A stretch of DNA of 64,000 nucleotides from assembly GCA_010909165.1 (NCBI GenBank), contig VJWM01000202.1:62001-126000 (forward strand), written 5' to 3'. Positions 33,966 through 44,885 of this stretch are shown here, in pieces. The translations under genes and the position numbers were made by a program. Every line of letters begins with the position of its first letter. Positions within the stretch are counted from its first letter, which is position 1. The notes beneath the pieces are model-generated. The model was not told the DNA's origin and did no database searches. It saw only the letters and a program-made list of their open reading frames with translations. This DNA comes from Anthoceros angustus (lineage: Eukaryota > Streptophyta > Anthocerotopsida > Anthocerotales > Anthocerotaceae).

Positions 33966-34483
33966 AACGACCCCCATAATGTCTGCTTTGAAAGGGTTTC
34001 TCTGTCAAGGGTTTTGGAAAAATCCCAACCCTATTTTGCCGAAAACCGAAGCTGGGTTGGTTTTTGTTGAGTTTTGTAGGTGTTGATCCATCGGTTTCAG
34101 GCATTCTTGGCTCCGGCACCACTTCCTGTCCGGTCATATACACCGCGGTGGCGCCTTGCTCTGGATTCGTACTAATTCGTGTGATGAAGGGCCTGACCAA
34201 TTCTTCCATAATTTCGCATGTCGTAGTTTCGCAATTTGTGTGGTTCTGTATGGTTTTGTATACCAGGGGGGGCTAGGCGCGCGTAAGTCCGTGCTTAAAC
34301 AAGGGTATGCGCAAACTTGTGCGCGACAAGGCAAAACGAAAAGTAAAACATATCATTCGACTGAGGAAATATGTCTTTTTGGAGGTCTGCGAATGTGGCG
34401 GAAGCCCCGACGACATAAGAAGTTGCACAAATCGGCCTACGTCCACATGGACACACCTCATCTATCTATCCTATGCCCTAAAG
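33966..34483. other. Mobile-element DNA, nothing recognised
   Basis: No domain or repeat recognised. A G-rich run is present at 34265-34271. Confidence 0.3.
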
Positions 34484-35131
34484 CTACGAAGAACACCCTA
34501 TCACCTTTCTATCCTCTACGGTGTTTCCGTCTCCTTCGACGGTGACCTTGTGCCGGATCATCATCAAACATGACCTCAAAAGCACCAGAGTCATTCCCGG
34601 TTCCGCTGCTCGCCATGGTTCTTGTTGCGATTGGTGCCGAATCGAAGTCGGATGTCTATCATCATCACCGCTTGTCACTACGCACTTGTTTTCGGGATTT
34701 TCATCCGAACCAACATCTTCCTCCATTGCGACTCTCTCTGGAACTGGGTGGTCTGCCCTGATATCTTCAACCCTATTAATTTCTTGCACAGCTGGTAGAT
34801 GTTGAAGTTCGAACACCTTTGTCTTGATGAGCTCCTGTGTACGGACTTGTAGAGTGCTATCCCTTGCAAAGGAGAACCCGTGTGCCAAAATAAATGTCTC
34901 TGATATCAACAGTCGATCCAGATGCTTTGGTCGCTTCCTCCGTTGTCGCAAACCCTCTCTTTCACTGTTGTGTGGAGAAAATATCTCCTCTGGTAGGTAC
35001 CTTCCCTCAAACGCATTGCTATTCTCAGTCACCCACCACTGGACAACTAGGTAAGGTTCGTCACATAAGAAATCCAAGTCTTCGACTTTTGCAATCCAAA
35101 AGGCCTGCTCCTGCCTCACATGGGATCGCAA
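34484..35131 (-). pseudogene. Unrecognised mobile-element protein fragment, acidic
   Basis: A 215-codon open frame. Residues FWIAKVEDLDFL, YLVVQWWVTENSNAFEGRY and LPEEIFSP suggest a small beta-rich domain of the kind seen in large eukaryotic element proteins (only a general resemblance). The second half is acidic and low in complexity. It probably continues upstream into 35455-36266 in other frames. Confidence 0.4.
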
Positions 35132-35454
35132 TCATATGGCCTCGTCGATCTCGGACACATCCCCATCGAATCTCGCCAACTCGATGGCCGCACCCGGTGG
35201 CCTAAAATTCCCGAGATACATGTGACGATGTTCCGTGGTCGAAACCGGAGCCGGAATCACAAAGACATCCGAACGCCGACGGATTTAAGTTCCGCCACCG
35301 CCCCTCTTGTACCACTCCCATGCTTTTGAAGATCTCGATGGACTCCTCCGATTTTGTCGCAAATATCGATCGTGATGCCAAAACGAGTTCCACCATACTT
35401 TGTCTTCCGAGATAGATATTTTTGCATCGGTTCTTCGAGGGCTTTCCTAATGGC

Positions 35455-36266
35455 TCAATGATTTATGCGTCTCGCCGGTTTGCCATGCACTTGAAGTGGA
35501 CATAAAGACGCTCCCTTTATCTCTGTTTCAGGTATTCTCCGAAGGAACTCCAAACCCTCCAACGGTTCCCAATGTGAGCTAGTGGAAAGTGCCTTGCCAC
35601 GCAGAAGTGTTACAGTTGCTCCGCCAGCTCTTTCTTCCCTTGAAATTTTGAATTGATGTTGATAACTATGATTGTGCAAATTTCTCACCGCTGCATCTCG
35701 TGTTCCTCTTTTACCCATCCCATTGGGCCAGACAAATGCCCTGAAATCGGCTACCCCGGAAACCATTTTGACTTCCGGATTGGGTGTATAAGCCTGATGA
35801 ATCAAACTCATAAGGGTTTCGAGTGACATTGCTTTTTGTGCCCGAGACTTTTAGAAAAGCATGAGAACATTTGATCAATCGCATCATGCGTGTGCCCGAC
35901 AAGAAGAAGCCCACCTTCACCTTATCAAGACCCGCTTCGACAAGCATACTTAAGTATGCAAACAACAACATATTCTTGTTTTCTCCGCCGTGTTGTCCAG
36001 CAAGTAAAACGCCTTCGCGTAACCATCTCATATGTGAGAATAACATCCCGGATGATATGAATAGTTAAGTTGGCTGCTTCAATATTCGGAAGTTCACAAA
36101 CACCGGTCTTCATAATGTTGTTGTATACCAAACAACCCACAACATGGACCCGAATGAGACCATCCGCAAAATCCTTTGGCAGGAAAATGTGGAGCTCCGC
36201 CTTGCTTTGGTCCATCCTGTCTATCGCCATTCCAATGTATTTGCTCGGTTGGCCTTTACACTTCAA
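35455..36266 (-). pseudogene. Unrecognised mobile-element protein remains
   Basis: Two neighbouring minus-strand open frames, 35455-35829 and 35925-36266. They look like parts of one protein broken by a frameshift. Protein-like segments include VADFRAFVWPN, NLHNHSYQHQFKISREE, GKALSTSSHWEPLEGLEFL and AELHIFLPKDFADGLIRVHV. I do not recognise the family. Confidence 0.4.
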
Positions 36267-36666
36267 ACGGTGTTTTGCAAGTTTTAGTCGCTCCTGCTTG
36301 ATCGCCGATCGATGTTCACGAGGTGCTGCTCATGGACCTCTGTCACAGAAAAAATTGATCAGATGGAAAGATTTTTGACCTTGGTCCGCGCGCCGCATGG
36401 CTCCATCTCGAGGCGCGACAAGCGCGCAAGACTTCCGGGCGCCGCAGTGCCCGCACGCTGGTCCCGCTGAATGGCAGCCCACCACGTAAAAGTGCGCGCA
36501 CCGCCGTGCGCGCAGCCTGTTTCTCGCCGGCAGCTAGGCCCGGGTCATTGAGTGCTCATGATTCCATGGAAGTCAAAGAAACTCGGATATGAAATACCTT
36601 GTTCTTGTTGCTGGTCATCTCGATGGTCGCCTTCAACGCTTCGCATTGGACGATTTTGAAAAACGG

Positions 36667-37388
36667 CTACATTTTGGTATCTTCACTTTTGGAAAATGTT
36701 TCTTCCATAAGGCATGTATGAGAATGAGAGACGTTAGTCAAACCACTCTTGAAACCTCCCGCTTGTAGTCCCGGAATATCTCCTTTGGTATATGAATCGC
36801 AAGTTGAAAATTGAAACATTGGGCATTCGCTCACCGTTAGCTTGAAAAACTTTTCCATCCAAGCAATGCATTCCGTAACATGATCTTCGCCATGCCCTTG
36901 GAACTTCAATTCGATGACCATGGTGTGTTCGTTAGTACTGCTTCAAATGTTCATACCTCGCCATCCAATGCGTAACACTTTTCAAACTTCAACACAACAT
37001 TGCAACTGCCTCCTGTGAGAAAATTGAGAACATTGCACAAGATAGGTTGCTTGTTCTACCTCGAGCAATCCTTGCAAATATATTTCGTTGTTCTCGAGGC
37101 AATCCCAAGAAGCGATATCGGGCTCTCTATATTCTTCTTTCCCAATTGCAAAGAAACAACCGCTGTTACAACAATGTGAAGACCATGCTCAGATTTCCTC
37201 ATTGCGCATACTTCATGGTCCTCTTCATTCTCCGGATAATGTCTACGCTTCACCGCAGGTTCAATCGACGTTGTGTGATGCGTGGCTCGCCCGGATGCGC
37301 TGGTGTTCTCGTGCCCGCATCCTCCTTCCCCGCAAAATATCCCATCATTCCCGACCTCCTCCATGGAGCGATGAAGAAACATTTTCAT
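36667..37388 (-). pseudogene. Further minus-strand coding remains, unrecognised
   Basis: Open frames 36667-36921 (FQGHGEDHVTECIAWMEKFF) and 37056-37388. They are in the same orientation as the remains at 34484-36266 and could be the N-terminal part of the same decayed protein. No function assigned. Confidence 0.3.
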
Positions 37389-37989
37389 CCGTGTTCCATC
37401 TTCAGCCTCGTTCCTAATCTCTCGAATCGGCGTGGTATCCAGAATGCGTGGCCTGCCTCCTATCCCTTCTCCAAGTGGAGTTGTGTCGATGACTGAGACC
37501 TTCTGATGCCTTCCATGCTCGGAGTGGTGTCCATGATTGTCACCTTCTCACCTTCCGGACGACGCAATACGGCGGCATCACTGCACAACATCCATGCGTG
37601 ATACATTGTCAGACCGCCCATCGCCGCCGCTATGCCTTCCATTCGCCCCGCTTGCGCACGCACGAGTAGGATGGAGAAGCGCATTTTACCACTCTTCAAA
37701 CGAGCAAATCATACAACTCGAGAGGAAGAAGCGCACTATGGAGTTTGTCCATCCGGTTTGAACGTTAAAATATGCATACTTGATTATGGTTATGGTGTTT
37801 AACCTGCTATAGTAGCCAATGTTAATTACCAAACGCTCGCTTGAAATAAGGCTATCATGGAAACCGAAACCTAACCTTCAACCCGCAGTTAGTTAACCCA
37901 CGGTTAGGCAAGCTAGGGGTTTTTTTTGCGGCGCACTTAAGATTGTGCCCTGTGAACCTTCGTTTTGGGTTCTCTATTTGGATAAACTT

Positions 37990-38480
37990 GTGCTTGCGTG
38001 TGAGATTGCGTTTGAGATTTCCTTGGGCCCAAGTGACACAGGCAAGAGCGCGCGCGTTGCTGGTGTGCGACTTGCATGTTCCATTGGGAGCGCTATTGGA
38101 CAGAAGGCATCCGCGATTTGGACAGAAGGCATCCGCGATTTGGACAGGAGTGCACGATAGTGAATCGGCGGCTGAGTGCGCCCAAGTGACAGAGGGTAAG
38201 AGACCGCTGCGTGGCGATTTGGCAGGCATGCGCGGAGGCGCGCGCACAAGGCATCCGCTTTGGAGGGAGTGCACGATGTGGATCGGCGGCTGAGTGCGCC
38301 CAAGTGCTCGAGGCGAGACCTGCGTGTGCGACTGCATGCGGTGGATGGGCTTAAACAAGGCATCCGCTTTGAACATGAGTTGTCGGAATCGGGCGGTTGA
38401 GTGCGCCCAAGTGACAGAGGGTAAGAGAACGTTGTTGGTGGGCGACCGCATGTGCGCTTGAGCATGCACAAGCCATCCGC
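37990..38480 (+). repeat. GC-rich tandem array, about 110-130-bp units
   Basis: GAGTGCGCCCAAGTG recurs at about 38176, 38293 and 38400, with a variant at about 38026. AGGCATCCGC recurs at about 38106, 38127, 38249 and 38358. GACAGAGGGTAAGAGA appears in two units. It is more GC-rich than its surroundings and gives spurious long open frames on the minus strand. Confidence 0.8.
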
Positions 38481-38579
38481 AATTTGGGCAGGAGGGAAGA
38501 GAACCGGGCGGGAGTGAAGTCTTCGCGACCATGTGTGTGCGCACCCAAAAACGTGTGTGTGGCAAAAGGGTTCGATGTC

Positions 38580-38770
38580 CGTTGTCGGTGCCTGTGCGCG
38601 ACAGTGCACCAGCTGCTTGTGGCATGCACCCCCTGTGCTTCCTTGTTGCGGGTAGCCACGGTGCTTGCTTGTGGTGCATCAACTCTCTATTTGCTTGTGG
38701 TGGGCAGCCGCGGTCTTTGCTTGTGGTGGGCACCCTCGGTGCTTGGATGTGGAAGACACCCGCGGCAGCT
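38580..38770 (+). repeat. Degenerate short tandem repeats
   Basis: Variants of GCTTGTGGTGGGCA and CGGTGCTTG recur about every 30-40 bp. Non-coding. Confidence 0.6.
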
Positions 38771-38949
38771 GAGTTTCGCGTTTGTGGCAGGCAAGAGTTG
38801 TGGGCTTGTCACGAAGATCCTTCTATAAAGGGAACCCAAAATAGCAAGTTTGTGGCTCTATAATTTGGCCTGTTTCATGAAACCAAGACAGCTTCAACAT
38901 TCCCTTCTTTCCTGCTTGGTCCGTATTTGCCTCCGTTTTCCTCTAATGC

Positions 38950-39743
38950 TTGACGTGTGCATCTGCGGTTGACAGACATGTCCATCCCACAGCGGCAAGT
39001 GCGTGCAAAACACGCCAACTTCGTAGAACCTCAACCTCAGTCGAAACCTCCAAAACGCAAAAGGACAGACGTCAATGTCGAAGCACGAGCTTCCGGGAAA
39101 CGGAGAAGTGCAGGAGGAGGAGGTGCGGGTGGTTGTCATAACCCACCAACATCCAGACCATCAGCTGCTGTAAAGTCGACTCTGCTCCCACAAGGAGCAT
39201 CTGATGGGAAGAGTGGCCCTTCCCAAGGGACATCACAGCGGAGGCCAAGGCTGGGGAGCATCGTAGCCGGATGATGCATCAACATTTTTCGATGATATCG
39301 GGATTGTGCCAGGGACAACATTGGAGAATCCTTTCTCCACGGCTGAGAAAAATGTGTTGACTGAAATTTGCACAGATCTATCAGAACAGGGGCTACTGGA
39401 CAAGGAATGGTGCATCCATGAAGAAGGAAATGACTCTACCCAGGAGAATTTTGATCCCATTCCAGCGCTCTGGGTGAACGGGTATATGGATGCGTTGAGG
39501 ACACAGAAGATTGTGGTTGGGTACATTCTATGGGCTTGGAAGTATGAAGTCCGGTCGCAATGCAGAATGAAGCTCTTGATATGCACAATGAGGGAGAAGT
39601 TCTTTTTGAGGAATTCTAATTACTGTCATCGTCTGCCGGTCTTGAGTGCGGAAAAGCTGATTCCAAGGCGATGCAATACTCAAGACCTGCGAAGTGGACT
39701 GGACGCAGCTATGACAAGCGACAAGGTATGTGGACGAAGATGA
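38950..39743 (+). pseudogene. N-terminal part of the ParB/methylase-type element protein, unrecognised
   Basis: A basic, Pro/Gly-rich stretch (RRSAGGGGAGGCHNPPTSRP) is followed by an acidic globular-looking segment (39306-39743) with TLENPFSTAEKNVLTEICTD, NFDPIPALWVNGYMDALRTQ and KLLICTMREKFFLRNSNYCH. It lies on the same strand as, and 0.8 kb before, the ParB-like frame. Family unknown. Confidence 0.35.
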
Positions 39744-40489
39744 TCTGAGTTTCCCCACTTTTTTTCCTGATTGCACCATGTCCATAAAGTGTGTATCTGG
39801 TTAATGGAGGCGTGCTTGTCTTTGTAATGCAGACATTCGGGACCATGCTGGCGTTTCTCCAAAAAGAAATAGTTCTGGGGTTGATGATGACCAAGATGGC
39901 CGAACAAGCTTGTGAAAGCGATCCTCCGAGATAGCGATGGAGAGGCTAGGAAAAGCAGAACCACGACCAAAGCACCGCCATCACCGCTCAATATGGGAAA
40001 TTGGACGATTCAATGGAACAAGAAATGAGAGGTACTTGCGGCGGTATAGATATTCGGATGACGATAGTGGAGAATATGAAGACCATGAAACCGTCAATGA
40101 AGATGTTGAGGACGAGATGCATCGACAACAAAGTTGAAGCCCCGACACAACAGAGAGGATATACATAGCGAGGCTCAAACGTCTAATGTCCCAAGAATCG
40201 CCATGCATTGGACGATGCCCAGCTTCTACAAAGTTTGGACAAGAGGGTCAAAGAATCGTGAAGGAGCGAGCCTGTACAACCAACCTCAAGGAGGTAGACG
40301 CGATGTTCCAGCCACCGCAAGGACGAAAGGTAAACCAAAAGGTGAAAAGAGGAAGAGGAATGACATTGAAGACACAGCGACGGGTCATTATCACCAAAGT
40401 CTAACGGACAACGAGTAGAGTGGAGCGAGCAACAAAGATAAGGACCCGCTACATCAAATTCGAGAGTCAGACAAAAAGAGGTGCATTCC

Positions 40490-41041
40490 GACACAGAGAT
40501 ATGGTTGCCATCACCAAGTTGAGAAGCGCAGACTACATTACTCGTGACGCCGATCCAAGAGTGGATGAATCGTGGGAAAACATCTTCTCCGGAAATTAAA
40601 AGGGACCTGCAAGAGGGAGTACTTCCTCTGCTGTGTATGATCGATCCGAGGGAGTGCGTAAGCGTAGAGGTCTTTGACAAAGACAAGTTGAAAAGGCAGC
40701 AGTACACAATGGGAGTATTGGGTGGGAACCATAGCTTCTATGCATTCCAACGCCTGTACGCAGAAGACCCGGAGAACTCACACTTCCAGTATATGGAAGC
40801 TCATATATATGCAGGCTTAACCCAGGCAAAGATGCGGTGTCTGGCCACATATCACAATGTCAAGGCAGATTTCCGGAAGAGAATGTCTTTCATTGAGCAA
40901 GTCCGGTATATTCACGATGAAATGAAAATTGCGGCTGAGGAGGGTATGAGCATTACAATGGATTGGAAGTACAATCTATATCGGATGCTAGGCCATCGGC
41001 GACGCTCGATCGGGAAGAAATGCACGACTTGTCGACCGTAA
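40490..41041 (+). pseudogene. ParB/Srx-like domain remnant
   Basis: The frame from 40544 encodes 165 residues. The segment MGVLGGNHSFYAFQRLYAED resembles the GxxxGGNHR...AhxxL core of the ParB/sulfiredoxin-like fold. About 30 residues later HIYAGLTQAKMRCLATYHN resembles the partner motif seen in ParB-like proteins. The usual arginine after GGNH is serine here, so catalytic or CTP-binding function is doubtful. Stops and frameshifts surround the frame. Assignment is from motif memory, not a search. Confidence 0.5.
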
Positions 41042-41702
41042 AACCCGCTTTGCATTGCTAGTGTCCCGCCTCATGTGTGGACACGGTGGACGAGGTTTTC
41101 GATCTTTGGGAGAGGGGTGAGCTTCCAGCAAGGTAACCGGAAGAAAGGCAGCAAGAGGGGAAATCAAAACGTGACATGAGGAGCGGGATCCAAATTTGAT
41201 TATAAAGCCAATGCATGCGACCAATTGAGAGTTTTCTGGCATGCCTGTGAAGCGGTGAAAAGGATTATGTTGTCTCATACCGGAGAAAGTGATTCAAGGC
41301 GAGTTGACCGTGAGCGCATGAAAACGTGGATAACGAAGGCCAAGAAGTTGAATGTCATCCGCATGATTTTGCTCGACCGAGGTGCAATTCATTTGCGAAG
41401 TTGAGCGAGAATATCCGAGGCACTCAACACCGTAAGATATAGCGAAATTTCAACCGTGTTTGATCACATTGTAAGTACACGCATGTCCGCTCGAGTTAGC
41501 AAGCGCAAAACTAGTTTGCGACTGCCTTCATGTTGCACCTATGAACGCCTCCATCCCGTGCGTAATCAAGCAGTAAGAGTACAAAGAGAAGATGATACCC
41601 GATAGCTTCAAAGAGCACATCAATGCGGCAAGAAATTGGAAGAGGGTGGAAGATTTGCAGAGAGTCAAGAGGAAGACAACGACGCAAAACTAGACATTTT
41701 CC

Positions 41703-42089
41703 ATGTTCAAAAGCAAGCAAAGGTCCGCTACTGTAATAACCGGTGATATTCGTGAAATGGCTGCCTACTTGGGGAAAAGAGAATACAAGTCGTTGGTCGC
41801 CGATTTACCAAGGGGCAATTTATCGGAGACATGGGATAAGGAGATGACATGTGAGGATTTGGAGAAGATAATGGATGGATTCATGACAATCACCGAATGC
41901 AAGACTTTCCGTGATATTCATGCATGGACTGACACATGTGATGTCCAAATGCACCGCGAAAATGGTGTGAAAAGGGGGTTTATACAATGGTCCGGGAGAA
42001 AGACAACTTGGTTTCTGGACGAGGGACTTTACGAGAATCATGAGTACATGACTGTGGGGGTATGGTGTTCACCCAATCTGAAGATATGA
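41703..42089 (+). pseudogene. DNA adenine-methylase-like remnant
   Basis: A 128-codon frame. VITGDIREMAAYL followed about 15 residues later by LVADLPRGNLSETWDKEM resembles the start of an N6-adenine or N4-cytosine DNA methyltransferase, where motif IV is normally D/N-P-P-Y/F/W; here it is DLPR, so the catalytic aromatic residue is gone. A helical segment and MTVGVWCSPN follow. It lies 0.65 kb after the ParB-like frame on the same strand. Weak but consistent with a ParB-methylase mobile-element protein. Confidence 0.4.
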
Positions 42090-43689
42090 GGAAGTGCGGC
42101 ATTGTCCAATAAAGAGGAATGAGATTGGAGCAATGCTATGCTTATTATTATAGCGCACTCGTGAAGAAACTTACAGCCATGAAGTGTTTCCATGCATTTA
42201 GGAAGAGTTGACCACCAAACCACACAAACGTGACATCCGGTTTTTGCCAAAGAGATGGCAGGGAGATCGCTCAGTCAACGCTACACTTGGTTCAAGGAAC
42301 ATGCGCACCCATCGACCTTCAAGACTTGAGTCAATCAGGGCCCAAGAAGAAGGAGAAGATGGCAAAAAGGTCCGAAAACCCTAAGAACCCGATGGAAAGA
42401 AGTGAAGACCAAGAAAGCGACCTACTTGGGACAACCAACATCCGAGACGCTTTGGCTTTGGCGAATCCCAAGGTGGAGAAACGCCATATCTTCCTCTTGC
42501 TATTTACGATCCGCAACGGCTGGAGAACGATGACATCGCCGCCCCGAGGACGGAAAGACAACATTCGCCAAACGAGCTAGAAACATACACCGTTGTCATG
42601 TGTTGAGATCATGAATGTGAGTGCGCGACAAGTTTGTGCACACATACGTGGCGGAAAGGTGAAAAGGTGATCGTGAATGTCTCCGGATGGTTTTCCTCGT
42701 AATTCCGATGTACAATGTGAGATATCGTGTATCGCAACAATAATTGAAATGTTTGCGAGTGACATGTCAGGGGAGAAATACCAAAAGGCGATTCAGTCGA
42801 TTCCGGCGTAAGAAAGGGGTCCGGAAACGTCCGTGTGCCAAAAGGGGTTTCATGAGACATCATGTACTCGACATCATGTACTCATGTACTCGACATTGTC
42901 ATCACTACCTTCAGCGACACTTTCACACGCAGGCTGTATGAAGCCACGCAACTCGCAGAGCTTATCCCTTATCGCTTTTTTGTCCACCGCATACACATGT
43001 TTCCGTACGTTCAACACAAACCCATGTCTGAGGATGGTATTTCATTCTACAAACATCTCTGTATGTTTTTAGGTAATGGACCTTATTCCTTTTTCCTCGG
43101 CATCGGACGGATGGGTTGGCACTCGGCGGACTATGTATTCCTACACATATCTCCCTTAAATGCATCATGTGCTCGGTCCGATACGATGGATGAGAAAGTG
43201 AGGTCGTGGTGCATCTAGCTTCGTCAATGACTCTCCCAATCCGAATGGCGTTATGTGTCCATAGTGCCGCAGCCTTGAAACATCCTTCAAGATTTCCATT
43301 ATGTCCCCATTCATCCGCGCCATTCCCACTGTTGCCTTCCGGCATTTTGATATGCCCCCAAGTACATATCACGTTGTGGGAGGTCCCTCAATAATGCCTC
43401 ATCTAGTAAAGCTTCATCTGGCACTTGAAGTGGTCAGGCTGTATGATCCACTTCTGCACGTGAAAACCACTTCCAAGAATGCTGTAGCACTAGCCCAATG
43501 TTATTCTCCACAATGATAGCAATCTCCTTTCGATCCACCCAAAAGGCTTCCCACCACTTGTACTCTTCAACAGTCACCTATGGACGCAACTCTTTTAACC
43601 CTTCCTGCAAATGGGCCACACCTTCCATTGGTGATAGGATACTGCGTTCCTTCTTGTCCCCCTAGCTTCACCCGCATGCACCGTAGGAT
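42090..43689. other. Mobile-element DNA, no recognised gene
   Basis: Many short open frames on both strands. A minus-strand frame at 42962-43372 and scattered others show no recognisable domain. CATCATGTACTCGACATCAT at 42857-42876 is a short direct repeat cluster. Confidence 0.3.
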
Positions 43690-43935
43690 GGTGCTAAGGG
43701 AGGCGGCCGGCGCCTCCCAGATGCCCATGGGCGCCCGGCGCCCTCCGCCCATAGGCGCCGGCCGGCCGGCGCCTCCCCTGCCTGGGCGCCGGCGCCTCCC
43801 CTAACACACCACGCCATGGGCGCCGGCGCCTCCCCCACCGCCCATGGGCGCCGGCCGGCGCCCCCTCCCCCACACGCCCGCCCATGGGCGCCCGGCCGGC
43901 GCCTCCCCTGCCCTACCCGGCCGGCGCCCCCATGG
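43690..43935. repeat. GC-rich minisatellite of GGCGCC/GGCCGGCGCC palindromes
   Basis: About seven imperfect units of the type CCCATGGGCGCCGGCCGGCG followed by CCTCCCC(TGCC). Nearly every unit contains the palindromes CCCATGGG and GGCGCCGGCCGGCGCC or shorter forms. It contrasts sharply with the neighbouring moderate-GC DNA. The flanking bases (TTTAGCGGCTCAGATGTG, 43969 on) resemble the TIR element ends at 30000. Confidence 0.9.
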
Positions 43936-44885
43936 GCTCCTCATAGGTTGTTTTCAAGAAAATATATATTTAGCGGCTCAGATGTGTCGCAATTTGGGAT
44001 TGTTGGTCAAGTGTTTGGGAAACAATTGTAGTAGCGATTGTCTGTGCGGGTGAAGCTTTCAGGCGCAGTGACCAGCCAATATCTTACTGCTCTGCTTCTC
44101 TAAAACCCGTATCTCTTCAATAATCAATTTTGTTAACTTTAAGAATGCTTGCATGGGCGCATGGGCAACTAACTTTGTTCATTTTAAGGACACTGGCATT
44201 GCCTTAAAGCCCAAGTGGTTGCATTGAGTGCGGAAGGTTGAAGACCACATTGGCGACCTTTTGGATGAGGGTCGGCCCGATCTTGTGTGGCGATCGACAC
44301 CGATGGCCCAAGAATGGTACTATTGAAGGCGAGCAAGCAATGGAGGAGAACGACAACTTTGAGGCGGAGGATATGGACCGCCTCCAATATGGCGGTGGTA
44401 CTTGACTCGATTTAGCGCAAGGCATGGATGAGTCGCCAGGCCGCACTCTTGAATGACTATTGTCAATGCTGATGACCACTTCTTCCTTTAGCAGTTATTT
44501 GTTGCAATGTTCTCACGACCATTGAAATAAGACTCCCGCTAGTACATGATTGTTTTCATTGTGTTCCACCACTTGAAAGTAAAAGTTTTCAGTTGTAATA
44601 AACATATGAAAATGACAGCCCTCTATGCATTCTACAAAAACGCAGACGGGCCCACACCTTACTGTCCTCCAGTTCTCAGGTGGTAGACTTGAAAGTGCGT
44701 CTTTTATCACAGGTATAACCTCAGAAAGGGTGTGTGCATTATTAAAGTAGGACACATATGCTATTAATAGGTGTTAATATGTGCTATTCTAGGAAAGCTG
44801 TTCTTTGTCTAGGAAAGCTGTTCTTTGTGACAGGGGTGCTGTCTCGACAGAGGTTACTATATTCCCTTCAAAAATTATCGTGTTA
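43936..44885. other. Right end of the mobile-element block, nothing recognised
   Basis: Contains a 20-bp direct duplication (CTAGGAAAGCTGTTCTTTGT at about 44791 and 44811) and AT-rich sequence, and no recognisable protein. Confidence 0.35.

Larger units (their letters stand above)
32443..44885. mobile_element. Composite mobile-element block inside a globulin gene copy
   Basis: About 12.4 kb between the two globulin pieces. Its contents, listed separately, are copia gag remains, unrecognised minus-strand coding remains, tandem repeats, ParB-like and methylase-like remains and a GC-rich minisatellite. No intact long frame exists. Terminal repeats or target duplications were not found at the edges, so it may be several nested insertions. 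About 165 bp of globulin exon 5 corresponding to 24121-24285 is absent. Confidence 0.5.

Noticed and set aside
37855-38733. 292-codon minus-strand open frame
   Set aside because: It lies across the GC-rich tandem repeats and repeats its own peptide, a sign of repeat translation rather than a gene.
43690-43935. CRISPR-like array
   Set aside because: Repeat units are imperfect, spacers are absent and the genome is eukaryotic; it is a minisatellite.
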